From NCBI GenBank assembly GCA_021202245.1, contig JAJQDK010000026.1, positions 1 through 8,351 of the forward strand: DNA of 8,351 nucleotides, read 5' to 3'. Both the position numbers and the translations under genes were made by a program. Below, in pieces: positions 1 through 6,359 of this stretch. Source of the stretch: Clostridiales bacterium. Lineage in GTDB: Bacteria; Bacillota; Clostridia; Oscillospirales; Acutalibacteraceae. The notes beneath the pieces were generated by a model, which saw only the letters and a program-made list of their open reading frames with translations, made no database searches and was not told the origin of the DNA. Positions within the stretch are counted from its first letter, which is position 1. Each line of letters starts with the position of its first letter.

Positions 1-66
1 ATCTATCGCAAGCTCTGTTTCAAGCGAGCTTGACAGAACGTTGCTCCGATTTAAAAATACTTCTTT
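1..66 (-). other. Short open stretch running off the left edge, identity unclear
   Basis: Downstream of yqfD, the minus strand has one frame that stays open from base 66 to the edge and reads like protein (it includes the run VFLNRSNVLSSSLE). It begins just after a TGA and has no ATG, GTG or TTG in frame. In many Firmicutes phoH follows yqfD, so the beginning of a following gene is expected about here, but I cannot show that this stretch is phoH. A 7-bp inverted repeat, CAAGCTC (9-15) and GAGCTTG (26-32), lies within it and has no T-run, so it is not an evident terminator. A random open frame of this length is quite possible. Confidence 0.15.
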
Positions 67-90
67 TCACCATAGGCTAAAGCCGCGCGG

Positions 91-1266
91 TTACTCAACA
101 GCAAATTCAGCTTCTTGAGCGATGTTTTCGTTAAAGGTATAGACAGTATTGCAGATATATCCGTTTGTATCTTTGCTAATCGTCTGACTGCGGTTAACAA
201 GCGCGCTGCCGGGCTTTTCAAATATTTCATAAAGGAGCATTTCATTTTTAAAATAATTTTCTGCGGTCGCTTCATCAATTACCGCTGTTTGCTTTATCAG
301 CTCATAGGTGGTTTCGGTTTTTATGCCGAGAGGCAAAACAGTATCGTCGGCAAAAAGGTTTTTGCTGTTTATTTCGGATACGGAATTATCAAAGACCTCA
401 AAGGAAAGCGTGCAGGGAAATTCAAAGCATAAAAAAGAAAGTCTGCTTCTGTCGGTTTTATTTTCCGTTAAAGAATAGTATTCGATTTCATCGGGCAGTG
501 TAAATTCTTTTTCAGAAATAACATCGGCATACACCACGGCTTCGGCATGGACATATTCTATGGTTTCCGCATTTGTTTCCAATATGCCGCTCACAAGCAG
601 GTCGCCCTTTGCCACACCGCTGCCTTTCAGCACCTTGATTTCTCCGCTTGACGACTTAATATCGGTTATTACTCCGTCCGCAGCAGCCTTTATATTACAG
701 GGAGCGCTGTTTGTGCTGATTTCGGGTTTTTTGACCTTTTCTTTGATTTCAACCGTTGCAACGCTGCCCTTAATATTGATGCTCATCCAGCTTATATTGC
801 TGACCGACAGCGATATATTACGCTCAACGGCTTCAACGTCAATTCCTGCGGTGTATGCGCCTGCGGTAACCCCGTTTTCCCTTAAAACCTCGGTAAGATA
901 AGTATCGCTTAGCTGTCGGTTGCCGGTAATCTCAATCGACCATATAAACCTTGAAAGTACAAGCAAGAGAATAATTCCGACTGCCGTTCCTGCGGCAATA
1001 CCGACGCGAGGCTTGTATTTTTTGATTATAAAGGGCAAGCCGTGCTTAGCTTTAATTTTGAGAGTTACTCTTGATTTTTTAGCGGTGCGACGGATATTTC
1101 TGTAATCGGAAACACTCATCGAGGCGGTTAGTCCGTCCTTAATAGGCACCGAGTTCCACAGATTTATGCCGTTGCGTGAGGTCAGATTTATAAATCTTTC
1201 GGGAAACTTTCCGCACACAATAAAATCCACATAGCCCAAAACAAAGCGAATTATTTTAACAAGCAC
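91..1266 (-). CDS. yqfD: Sporulation protein YqfD
   Basis: This 391-residue protein matches the YqfD family (stage IV-type sporulation protein), whose usual length is about 400. It has a basic N-terminal region containing RNGINLW (31-37), one clear membrane segment at about residues 88-108, and then a long extracytoplasmic part beginning with IEITGNRQLSD, which resembles the start of a POTRA-like fold. In Bacillus subtilis yqfC and yqfD are SigE-controlled mother-cell genes, and a membrane role during engulfment or spore maturation is inferred from that. The start is GTG at 1266, preceded by GAGGTG with a 5-base spacer. The gene lies 9 bp after yqfC, so the two are almost surely co-transcribed, and the ribosome binding site overlaps the yqfC end. 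No active-site motif is visible and the biochemical role is unknown. Family assignment is confident. Confidence 0.9.
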   Translation of the reverse strand: MLVKIIRFVLGYVDFIVCGKFPERFINLTSRNGINLWNSVPIKDGLTASMSVSDYRNIRRTAKKSRVTLKIKAKHGLPFIIKKYKPRVGIAAGTAVGIILLLVLSRFIWSIEITGNRQLSDTYLTEVLRENGVTAGAYTAGIDVEAVERNISLSVSNISWMSINIKGSVATVEIKEKVKKPEISTNSAPCNIKAAADGVITDIKSSSGEIKVLKGSGVAKGDLLVSGILETNAETIEYVHAEAVVYADVISEKEFTLPDEIEYYSLTENKTDRSRLSFLCFEFPCTLSFEVFDNSVSEINSKNLFADDTVLPLGIKTETTYELIKQTAVIDEATAENYFKNEMLLYEIFEKPGSALVNRSQTISKDTNGYICNTVYTFNENIAQEAEFAVE

Positions 1267-1275
1267 TTTATCACC

Positions 1276-1551
1276 TCAAGTCAAAAAATCAATTTTAGTA
1301 ACAAAGCCGTCAATTTCTACACAGGAGCATGAAATACATCTGACGCTCAGCTCCCTGCCGAAGAAAGAAATCACCATTTTATTTGTATTGACCTTTATAT
1401 TTTCGCTTTCATAAAGGAGAATACCGGTTGAACCCTCCAGACTGATTCTGCGGTTGCCGAGCATTTCTATCATAGGATAACCTGCGCTGAAATCAAGACC
1501 TATGGGTTCATTTCGCTGTTTTCGGTTATCGGTATTTTTATTTTTTTGCAA
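1276..1551 (-). CDS. yqfC: Sporulation protein YqfC (YabP/YqfC family)
   Basis: This small 91-residue protein fits the YabP/YqfC family. It has a polar, lysine/asparagine-rich N-terminus, then the characteristic region ISLEGSTGILLYESENIKV (about 36-54), and a C-terminal beta-rich segment with GRELSVRCISCSCVEIDGF (69-87). In B. subtilis the family includes YabP, which is needed for spore cortex formation, and YqfC, which is made in the mother cell. The start is TTG at 1551. It is supported by AGGAGAG at 1564-1558 on the minus strand, with a spacer of about 7 bases and no better start nearby. It is the first gene of the yqfC-yqfD pair, and a SigE-like promoter sits just upstream. It has two cysteines in CISCSC plus the adjacent C, which may be incidental. 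Confidence 0.88.
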   Translation of the reverse strand: MQKNKNTDNRKQRNEPIGLDFSAGYPMIEMLGNRRISLEGSTGILLYESENIKVNTNKMVISFFGRELSVRCISCSCVEIDGFVTKIDFLT

Positions 1552-1582
1552 AAAAATCTCTCCTATTTTGATTTCTCATTTA

Positions 1583-1611
1583 TTTTTATGCAAAAAGCTT
1601 CATATATATTA
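1583..1611 (-). promoter_or_regulatory. SigE-like promoter for yqfCD
   Basis: On the minus strand, TAATATA (1611-1605) matches the SigE -35 consensus KMATATT in six of seven positions. A 14-base spacer follows, then CATAAAAA (1590-1583), which matches the -10 consensus CATACAMT in about six of eight. Transcription would begin near 1576, leaving about 25 bases of leader that just hold the yqfC ribosome binding site. The region is A/T-rich, so chance matches are possible. The fit of spacing and geometry, and the known SigE control of yqfC in Bacillus, support the call. Confidence 0.45.
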
Positions 1612-1623
1612 TCGGTGATTGTT

Positions 1624-2688
1624 ATGTTCTTCAATATAGCCGTGTCCAAAACAACCGCCGCAGTTAAAGCGATATTTATTATTCTGCTTTGCGTGGGCGC
1701 CGTTGTATTTTCTCGGGAATGTACGGACGGAGCGTTGAACGGTCTTAAATTTTGCTTCGGTGTGCTTATTCCCTCTTTGCTTCCGTTTATGGCTGTATCA
1801 TCATTTATTGTTAAAAGCGGGCTGTCAAATCTCTTCGGGAAGCCGTTCGGTTTTATTATGAGAAAATTTTTCGGGCTTAACAGAAGCTTTGCGCCCGTAA
1901 TATTGCTGAGTATGATAGGCGGATATCCTGTGGGGGCAAGAGGGATTTCGGCGCTATACAAAAGCGGCGCGGTAAGCAAAAGAGAAGCGCAAAAGGCCGC
2001 TATGTTTTCATTTTGCGCGGGGCCGGGGTTTTTAATAAACTTTGTCGGAGTATCGCTGTACAACAATAAAACAATAGGAATAATCCTGTGCGTATCGCAG
2101 ATGCTGTCGGTTATCATTCTCGGAACAGTCGTAGATCTGTTTGATAAGGAGCGAAAAAGCTACGGCTATAAATCAAAAATACAGACAAAAAATGTTTCCT
2201 TCGGTTATGCGCTTGTGGAAGCGGCGGCAGACAGTTCACGAGGAATTTTAAATATATGCGCCTTTGTGGTGCTGTTCTCAGCCTTTGCAGGCATAATAAA
2301 TTCAGTATTGGATGAGGGGCTAATTGAAAGCGCGCTGCTTTGTCTGCTTGAAATATGTTCGGCAATCGAGGGTCTGTCAAAAAGCGCCACTGTTGAGATT
2401 ATAGCCTTTGCCGTCGGCTTCGGCGGACTTTGCGTGCATTTTCAAATATATTCATCATTGGAAGATTTAAAAATTTCCAAGGCGTTATTTTTCTTGATAA
2501 GAATTATTCAAGGTGTAATTACAGCTTTGCTGACACACCTCGGACTTTATTTTTTGGCAGATGCAAAAGAAGTTTTTTCCACAGCAACGGTACAGAGCGC
2601 AGATACCTTCGGAGGTACGGTAATCTCCGGAATTGCACTCACTGCGGTTGCCCTGTGCTTTTTATATTCATTAAAGAAACAACATTAA
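1624..2688 (+). CDS. ylbJ: Sporulation integral membrane protein YlbJ
   Basis: This polytopic membrane protein of 354 residues (from ATG 1624) matches YlbJ, which has nucleoside-recognition/GATE-type domains. Diagnostic stretches are FGVLIPSLLPFMAVS near the N-terminus, where Bacillus YlbJ has a similar PSLLPF run, and GGYPVGARG (about 99-107), followed by hydrophobic helices. In B. subtilis ylbJ is a SigE-dependent gene needed for heat-resistant spores, and its transported substrate is not established. The frame is open back to TTG 1546, inside yqfC (380 residues), with another ATG at 1588. I prefer 1624 because GGTGAT lies 5 bases upstream, the other two lack a ribosome binding site, and the distance from the start to PSLLPF then fits the family. 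The gene diverges from yqfC and is followed after 12 bp by the asparagine synthase gene. No promoter of its own is convincing. Confidence 0.88.
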   Translation: MFFNIAVSKTTAAVKAIFIILLCVGAVVFSRECTDGALNGLKFCFGVLIPSLLPFMAVSSFIVKSGLSNLFGKPFGFIMRKFFGLNRSFAPVILLSMIGGYPVGARGISALYKSGAVSKREAQKAAMFSFCAGPGFLINFVGVSLYNNKTIGIILCVSQMLSVIILGTVVDLFDKERKSYGYKSKIQTKNVSFGYALVEAAADSSRGILNICAFVVLFSAFAGIINSVLDEGLIESALLCLLEICSAIEGLSKSATVEIIAFAVGFGGLCVHFQIYSSLEDLKISKALFFLIRIIQGVITALLTHLGLYFLADAKEVFSTATVQSADTFGGTVISGIALTAVALCFLYSLKKQH

Positions 2689-2700
2689 CGGAGGTATTTT

Positions 2701-4533
2701 ATGTGCGGAATAGCAGGATGGATTGACAGCAAGGTTGAAATGAGCGAAAAAATGGACGTTCTCGGAAAAATGTCCCGAACCCTTGACAGAAGAGGACCTG
2801 ACGAAAACGGCATTTATGTGAACAAAAACACTGCTCTTATTCACAGGAGGCTTGTCGTAATAGACAGAGAAAACGGAAAGCAGCCTATGGCAGTTAATCA
2901 CAACGGCACAACCTTTGTAATTGTCTACAACGGAGAGCTGTATAATACTGAATCCCTGCGTGAAGAGCTTAGGGCGGACGGATTTCATTTCAGAGGTCAC
3001 AGCGATACCGAGGTTGTGCTGAAATCATATATAAAATACGGAAAACGATGCGCAGAAAAGCTAAACGGAATTTTTGCCTTTGCGGTATTCAATTCGGAGG
3101 ATAAATCTGTATTTTTATGCCGTGACAGAATTGGAGTTAAGCCGCTGTTTTATTATGAGTATGAGGGAGGGCTGTTGTTTGCTTCCGAAATAAAGTCACT
3201 GCTTGCAAGCGGCATTGTCAAGCCGCAAATTGACGAACAGGGACTGTATGAAATTTTCTTTCTCGGTCCTGCAAGAACTCCGTCCTGCGGAATTTTTAAA
3301 GGCGTATTTGAGCTGAATCCGGGTGAATTTGCCGTGTATAAGGATGAAAAGCTGACAAGGGAAACATACTTTTCCGTTGAAGCAAAGGAGCATACCGACG
3401 ACGAGTCGCAAACTATAGAAAAAACTCGTCAGCTTTTGACCGACGCAATTCAAAGACAGCTTGTCAGCGATGTTCCGCTCTGCTTCTTTCTGTCGGGAGG
3501 TCTTGACAGCAGTATAATAACAAAGGTGGCGTCAGATTATTTCAGAGAACACAAGCTCGGCAAAATTAACACATATTCGGTTGAATACAGAGATAACGAA
3601 AAGTATTTTGAACGCAGTCTATTCCAGCCAAACGCTGATTTTGAGTATATTTCCATGATGTCAAAGAGCGCCGATTCCCGTCACAGAGAAATAATACTTG
3701 AAAATGTTTTGCTTGCCGATGCGCTGTATGACAGTGTTAAGGCAAGAGATTTGCCCGGATATGTGGATGTTGATTCCTCTCTCCTGCTGTTTTGCAGAGA
3801 AATTAAGCGGGATTACACCGTTGCGTTGTCGGGCGAATGTGCCGATGAGCTTTTCGGAGGATATCCGTGGTATCACAATGAAAAAATACTGTTTGAGGAA
3901 TGTTTTCCGTGGTCAAAAAGTCAGGACATACGCAGAAGCATTTTAAAGGACGGAATACTTAAAAACGGCGAAGAATATGTACGTCAAAGATACCTTGATA
4001 CCGTAAATAAGGCGCCTAAGCTGAAATCGGATTCAAGGATTGACGCAAGAATGAGAGAAATGTTTTATCTTAATTATTATTGGTTTATGCAGTGTCTGCT
4101 TGAAAGAAAAGACAGATGCTCTATGTACAGCGGACTTGAGGTGCGCGTGCCGTTTTGCGATTATCGGTTGGTGGAATACGCCTACAATATGCCGTGGGAG
4201 CTGAAAGCGTGGAACGGGCGTGAAAAGGGTATTGTGCGCAAGGCATTTGAGGATATTCTGCCTGAGGAAATTTGTTGGCGCAAAAAAAGCCCCTACCCAA
4301 AGACCCACAATCCGATTTATTTTAAGGTATGCGTTGAGCGTGTGCGAAAGGTGCTTGAGAAAAAAACCGTTCTTACCGAGCTGCTTGACAAGGACGGGAT
4401 AGAAAGCATAATAGAATGTCCGGACAAAATTTCTTCGCCGTGGTACGGTCAGCTGATGCAGGCACCGCAGATACTCGCCTATATCATAGAACTTGACTAT
4501 TGGTTTGAGGAGTATAATATTGAAATTATTTGA
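2701..4533 (+). CDS. asnB: Glutamine-dependent asparagine synthase (AsnB/AsnO type)
   Basis: The 610-residue protein has the two-domain layout of class II glutamine-hydrolysing asparagine synthases. It transfers glutamine nitrogen to a carboxylate activated by ATP, classically aspartate to asparagine. The N-terminal glutaminase keeps the catalytic Cys2 right after the start Met, plus Arg50, the NGE motif (77-79) and Asp102. The synthase domain has the pyrophosphate loop SGGLDSS (265-271) and SGECADELFGG (377-387). All key residues are present, so it should be active. GGAGG at 2690-2694, 6 bases before ATG, is an excellent ribosome binding site. At this length it resembles B. subtilis AsnO (about 614 residues), whose loss impairs sporulation. 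It sits 12 bp after ylbJ, implying co-transcription. Some family members amidate meso-diaminopimelate in peptidoglycan rather than free aspartate, and sequence alone cannot tell which applies here. Confidence 0.95.
   Translation: MCGIAGWIDSKVEMSEKMDVLGKMSRTLDRRGPDENGIYVNKNTALIHRRLVVIDRENGKQPMAVNHNGTTFVIVYNGELYNTESLREELRADGFHFRGHSDTEVVLKSYIKYGKRCAEKLNGIFAFAVFNSEDKSVFLCRDRIGVKPLFYYEYEGGLLFASEIKSLLASGIVKPQIDEQGLYEIFFLGPARTPSCGIFKGVFELNPGEFAVYKDEKLTRETYFSVEAKEHTDDESQTIEKTRQLLTDAIQRQLVSDVPLCFFLSGGLDSSIITKVASDYFREHKLGKINTYSVEYRDNEKYFERSLFQPNADFEYISMMSKSADSRHREIILENVLLADALYDSVKARDLPGYVDVDSSLLLFCREIKRDYTVALSGECADELFGGYPWYHNEKILFEECFPWSKSQDIRRSILKDGILKNGEEYVRQRYLDTVNKAPKLKSDSRIDARMREMFYLNYYWFMQCLLERKDRCSMYSGLEVRVPFCDYRLVEYAYNMPWELKAWNGREKGIVRKAFEDILPEEICWRKKSPYPKTHNPIYFKVCVERVRKVLEKKTVLTELLDKDGIESIIECPDKISSPWYGQLMQAPQILAYIIELDYWFEEYNIEII
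4507..4522 (+). promoter_or_regulatory. Strong ribosome binding site with TTG start, out of frame with the PAP2 gene
   Basis: GAGGAG (4507-4512) followed after 7 bases by TTG (4520-4522) is the best translation start in this part of the window. It overlaps the last codons of the asparagine synthase gene, a usual coupling arrangement. Reading from this TTG gives MKLFETYDKMKKK and then a TAA at 4592, in a frame one base away from the PAP2 frame. The PAP2 frame itself is open from 4551. A one-base change in the A-run 4553-4559 or 4581-4587 would join them. It therefore looks like the true or ancestral start of the phosphatase gene. Confidence 0.45.
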
Positions 4534-4565
4534 AACGTATGATAAAATGAAGAAAAAAATCGGAG

Positions 4566-5063
4566 ATGTTGGAAATAAACAAAAAAAGATATAAAAAAAC
4601 AATGGAATTTTTCAGGCAAAACAAAACTTGGTTTTTGTCGCTTGAAATAATATACAAATGGCTTCCGCTTGTCATATTCATTGCTTATCCGATAATGCTT
4701 GTGTGTGTATGGATGTTTATGAGCGAAAAGCTTTTGAAGGTCTTGTTTGTGCCGGCAGGTGTGTTTGTGCTTGTGACTGCGCTCAGAAAGCTTATAAACG
4801 AACAGCGGCCGTATGAGAAATATGAAGTACCGTCCCTGTTTAACAAAACGACCGTCGGCAAAAGTATGCCGAGCCGACACACCGCAAGCGCATTTATAAT
4901 TTCTATGGCGGTGATGTATGTACGCTTTGATACGGGAATAACCTTTCTTTTGATAAGTGCGCTAATCGGCGCATCAAGGGTATTTGCAGGTGTGCATTAT
5001 GTGCGTGATGTACTTGCAGGCGCAGGAATAAGCATATTTTGCGGAATCGTATTCTTTTTTTGA
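4566..5063 (+). CDS. PAP2-family membrane phosphatase
   Basis: A 165-residue membrane protein with the three motifs of the PAP2/acid phosphatase superfamily: R-x6-RP at 74-82 (the usual first Lys is replaced by Arg), PSRHT at 102-106, and SR-x5-H-x3-D at 137-148. The catalytic histidines are His105 and His144. Hydrophobic segments lie at about 33-52, 57-73, 108-120 and 124-140, and near the C-terminus. Relatives dephosphorylate undecaprenyl diphosphate, phosphatidic acid or similar lipid phosphates on the outer face of the membrane, and the substrate here is not determinable. The start is uncertain. ATG 4566 has GGAG directly abutting it, which is too close; ATG 4602 has no ribosome binding site; and the good site for TTG 4520 is one base out of frame. 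It follows the asparagine synthase gene closely and ends before a bidirectional hairpin. Confidence 0.85.
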   Translation: MLEINKKRYKKTMEFFRQNKTWFLSLEIIYKWLPLVIFIAYPIMLVCVWMFMSEKLLKVLFVPAGVFVLVTALRKLINEQRPYEKYEVPSLFNKTTVGKSMPSRHTASAFIISMAVMYVRFDTGITFLLISALIGASRVFAGVHYVRDVLAGAGISIFCGIVFFF

Positions 5064-5077
5064 TTTAGAATAAAAAC

Positions 5078-5107
5078 GAGCGGTGTTCTACACTGAGAAC
5101 ACCGCTC
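5078..5107. terminator. Bidirectional intrinsic terminator between the PAP2 and lipoprotein genes
   Basis: Perfect 12-bp stem GAGCGGTGTTCT (5078-5089) and AGAACACCGCTC (5096-5107) with a 6-base loop, located between two converging genes. On the minus strand the stem is followed by GTTTTTA, a proper T-tract, so it ends lipoprotein transcription. On the plus strand the following sequence is A/T-rich without a solid T-run, so termination there is probable but weaker. Confidence 0.88.
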
Positions 5108-5128
5108 AATTTAATTTAGATTAGATTA

Positions 5129-5686
5129 TTATTGAAGCGAAAATGTTTTTGTAACCTCATAATCTCCCCAGCTTAAATAAGGCGTTAATTCAACATCAAT
5201 ATCAGTGGTTGTGTCATTCAATTCATAAGCTACCTCTACCTCAACGCTTGCGCCCTGTTTAATCTCTTTTGACTGATTGTCCGAGCTGTAATCGGCATTG
5301 TCATCAAGAACATACGCTTCATTAAGTCCTACGCCGTCCTGATATACATTATCATCTACCGTCAGGTAAAAAGAAGCCGAGTCATCATCGCTGACATTTT
5401 CAAAAATGTACTTTACAATAACCACATCAGCATCTTGATAATCCTTTGCCAAGCGGCAGCTGTCAATCGTGACTGAATAATCTCCGAAATTTGTTTCATC
5501 TTCCGATTCGGCAGCAGCAGTTTCAACCGCTGCAGTATCATCAGCCACAGAAGATTCCACGGCTGAAGATTCATTTGAATCAGCTTCACTTGAGCCGGTA
5601 TTACCTGCGGAGCTGCAAGCCGCTGCTGACATAGCAGCCATACTTACAATCATAAGAATTGCCGTTGCTTTTAAAAATTTTTTCAT
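5129..5686 (-). CDS. DUF5067-like lipoprotein
   Basis: The 185-residue product begins with a lipoprotein signal peptide (KKFLK, then a hydrophobic stretch, then AAAC with the lipidated Cys24). The lipobox lacks the usual Leu at -3. A Ser/Glu/Ala-rich acidic linker runs from about 25 to 66. The C-terminal beta-rich domain, about 68-168, looks like DUF5067, a Firmicutes surface domain of the immunoglobulin-like type: it has GDYSVTIDSCRLAKDYQ, VVIVKYIFENVSDD and a later EIKQGASVEVEVAYEL. The function is unknown; outward-facing membrane anchoring is inferred. ATG 5686 has AGAGGG about 9 bases upstream. It diverges from the HTH gene at 5804 and is served by a perfect SigA promoter with an embedded palindrome, so it is probably repressed or induced through that site. 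A hairpin terminator follows it. Confidence 0.8.
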   Translation of the reverse strand: MKKFLKATAILMIVSMAAMSAAACSSAGNTGSSEADSNESSAVESSVADDTAAVETAAAESEDETNFGDYSVTIDSCRLAKDYQDADVVIVKYIFENVSDDDSASFYLTVDDNVYQDGVGLNEAYVLDDNADYSSDNQSKEIKQGASVEVEVAYELNDTTTDIDVELTPYLSWGDYEVTKTFSLQ

Positions 5687-5711
5687 AGTTGTGTGCCCTC
5701 TTTCAAAATAT

Positions 5712-5733
5712 TTTGTAATTTAACAATTACAAA
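5712..5733. repeat. 9-bp inverted repeat in the lipoprotein leader
   Basis: TTTGTAATT (5712-5720) and AATTACAAA (5725-5733) form a perfect inverted repeat around a 4-base centre. It lies at or just after the predicted start of the lipoprotein mRNA, centred 27 bp from the promoter palindrome and differing from it in sequence. It may be a second binding site, or a weak A/T hairpin at the 5' end of the mRNA. Confidence 0.4.
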
Positions 5734-5736
5734 TCT

Positions 5737-5765
5737 ATTATAGTCATAATTATGACTATTGTCAA
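5737..5765 (-). promoter_or_regulatory. Consensus SigA promoter of the lipoprotein gene
   Basis: On the minus strand, TTGACA (5765-5760), a 17-base spacer and TATAAT (5742-5737) give a perfect match to the SigA consensus. Transcription would start near 5730, about 44 bases before the ATG. Such a strong promoter for a non-essential surface protein suggests that it is held down by a regulator. Confidence 0.85.
5740..5759. promoter_or_regulatory. 20-bp perfect palindrome, candidate operator
   Basis: ATAGTCATAATTATGACTAT is a perfect two-fold palindrome. It occupies the whole spacer between the -35 and -10 of the lipoprotein promoter, touching the -10, and ends about 8 bp before a TATAAT (5768-5773) that could serve the HTH gene in the other direction. 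A dimeric regulator bound here would block RNA polymerase. The adjacent divergent HTH gene is the obvious candidate to bind it, but this is inference. Confidence 0.65.
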
Positions 5766-5767
5766 GT

Positions 5768-5773
5768 ATAATA
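5768..5773 (+). promoter_or_regulatory. Possible -10 of the HTH gene promoter
   Basis: TATAAT on the plus strand, 30 bases before the HTH start, would give a leader of about 24 bases. No good -35 lies 16-18 bases upstream, where the palindrome half-site sits, so this promoter would be weak or need an activator. The regulator could control its own synthesis from the same palindrome. Confidence 0.35.
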
Positions 5774-5803
5774 ACATAAGTTACCTTAGAAATAGGTGGT
5801 TAA

Positions 5804-6007
5804 ATGATTAAATACACGCCATTCTGGGAAACTTTGAAAAAAAGCAGCGAAAGCACTTATACTTTGATTCACAAATATAATATCAGCAGTGCTACCATTG
5901 ACAGACTGAGAAAAAACCAAGGCATCAGCACAATGAAAATTGACGACTTGTGTAAAATTCTTGATTGCAGGGTAGAGGATATTATTGTCTATGAAAAAGA
6001 CGAATGA
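5804..6007 (+). CDS. Small Cro/XRE-type HTH transcriptional regulator
   Basis: This 67-residue protein consists almost wholly of a helix-turn-helix domain of the small Cro/C1 type (HTH_26-like). After the leading FWETLKK, the region STYTLIHKYNISSATIDRLR (17-36) supplies the two DNA-reading helices. KIDDLCKILDCRVEDIIVY (45-63) is the typical closing segment of this family. There is no sensor domain, so it probably acts as a simple dimeric DNA-binding protein. AGGTGG (5794-5799) lies 4 bases before ATG. It diverges from the DUF5067 lipoprotein gene over a 117-bp gap holding the palindrome, which makes that gene, and itself, its most likely target. It is followed closely by a terminator and is transcribed alone. 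The family call is good; the target is inference. Confidence 0.85.
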   Translation: MIKYTPFWETLKKSSESTYTLIHKYNISSATIDRLRKNQGISTMKIDDLCKILDCRVEDIIVYEKDE

Positions 6008-6026
6008 AAAATAAGTGTGCAAAAAG

Positions 6027-6057
6027 AAAAACACCGCACAAAAAGGCGGTGTTTTTT
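6027..6057. terminator. Bidirectional terminator between the HTH gene and rpsR
   Basis: ACACCGC (6031-6037) pairs with GCGGTGT (6046-6052), extended by A-T pairs on the outside, around an 8-base loop. On the plus strand it runs into six T, ending the HTH transcript. On the minus strand it is followed by TTTTTCTTTTT, so it also ends the rpsF-ssb-rpsR operon. Confidence 0.9.
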
Positions 6058-6073
6058 GTATGTCTTGTATGAA

Positions 6074-6313
6074 TCAGTCAGCCGAGTAAGGAAGCAATGC
6101 AAGGTGACGGGCACGCTTGATAGCAACTGTGAGGTCACGCTGATGCTTTGCGCAGGTGCCTGTTACACGGCGAGGAAGAATTTTTTCTCTTTCTGACATA
6201 TAGCGACGAAGACGAGCAATGTCCTTATAATCAATATGCTCAACCTTATCAACGCAGAATCCGCAAACCTTCTTGCGAGCCTTTCTGCCACGGTTATTAG
6301 GTCTGTCTGCCAT
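6074..6313 (-). CDS. rpsR: 30S ribosomal protein S18
   Basis: At 79 residues with the full S18 pattern, this is a small-subunit protein that pairs with S6 on the platform of the 30S particle. The conserved core includes IDYKDIARLRRYMSEREKIL (27-46), followed by RRVTGTCAKHQR and the C-terminal AIKRARHLALLPY. It keeps Cys17, Cys20, Cys54 and His57, so it is the zinc-binding (C+) form of S18; many bacteria have lost these residues. AAAGGAGAA lies before ATG 6313. It is the last gene of the rpsF-ssb-rpsR operon, 46 bp after ssb, and is followed by a terminator. Confidence 0.98.
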   Translation of the reverse strand: MADRPNNRGRKARKKVCGFCVDKVEHIDYKDIARLRRYMSEREKILPRRVTGTCAKHQRDLTVAIKRARHLALLPYSAD

Positions 6314-6359
6314 AGTGAAGTTCTCCTTTCAATGAGAAATATAAAAATTGAAGTTAAAG

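Noticed and set aside
9..32. Inverted repeat CAAGCTC/GAGCTTG as a terminator for yqfD
   Set aside because: The stem is only 7 bp and no T-run follows it on the minus strand before the edge.
1546..1623. TTG 1546 or ATG 1588 as the ylbJ start
   Set aside because: Neither has a ribosome binding site and both extend the N-terminus beyond the family's usual distance to PSLLPF; kept as alternatives only.
1563..2117. Long minus-strand open frame of 184 codons across ylbJ
   Set aside because: It is antisense to ylbJ, whose plus-strand protein has clear membrane helices and family motifs; the reverse frame has no recognisable domain.
4033..4602. Long minus-strand open frame of 189 codons across the end of the asparagine synthase gene
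   Set aside because: It is a shadow of the strongly supported synthase frame and has a composition typical of antisense reading.
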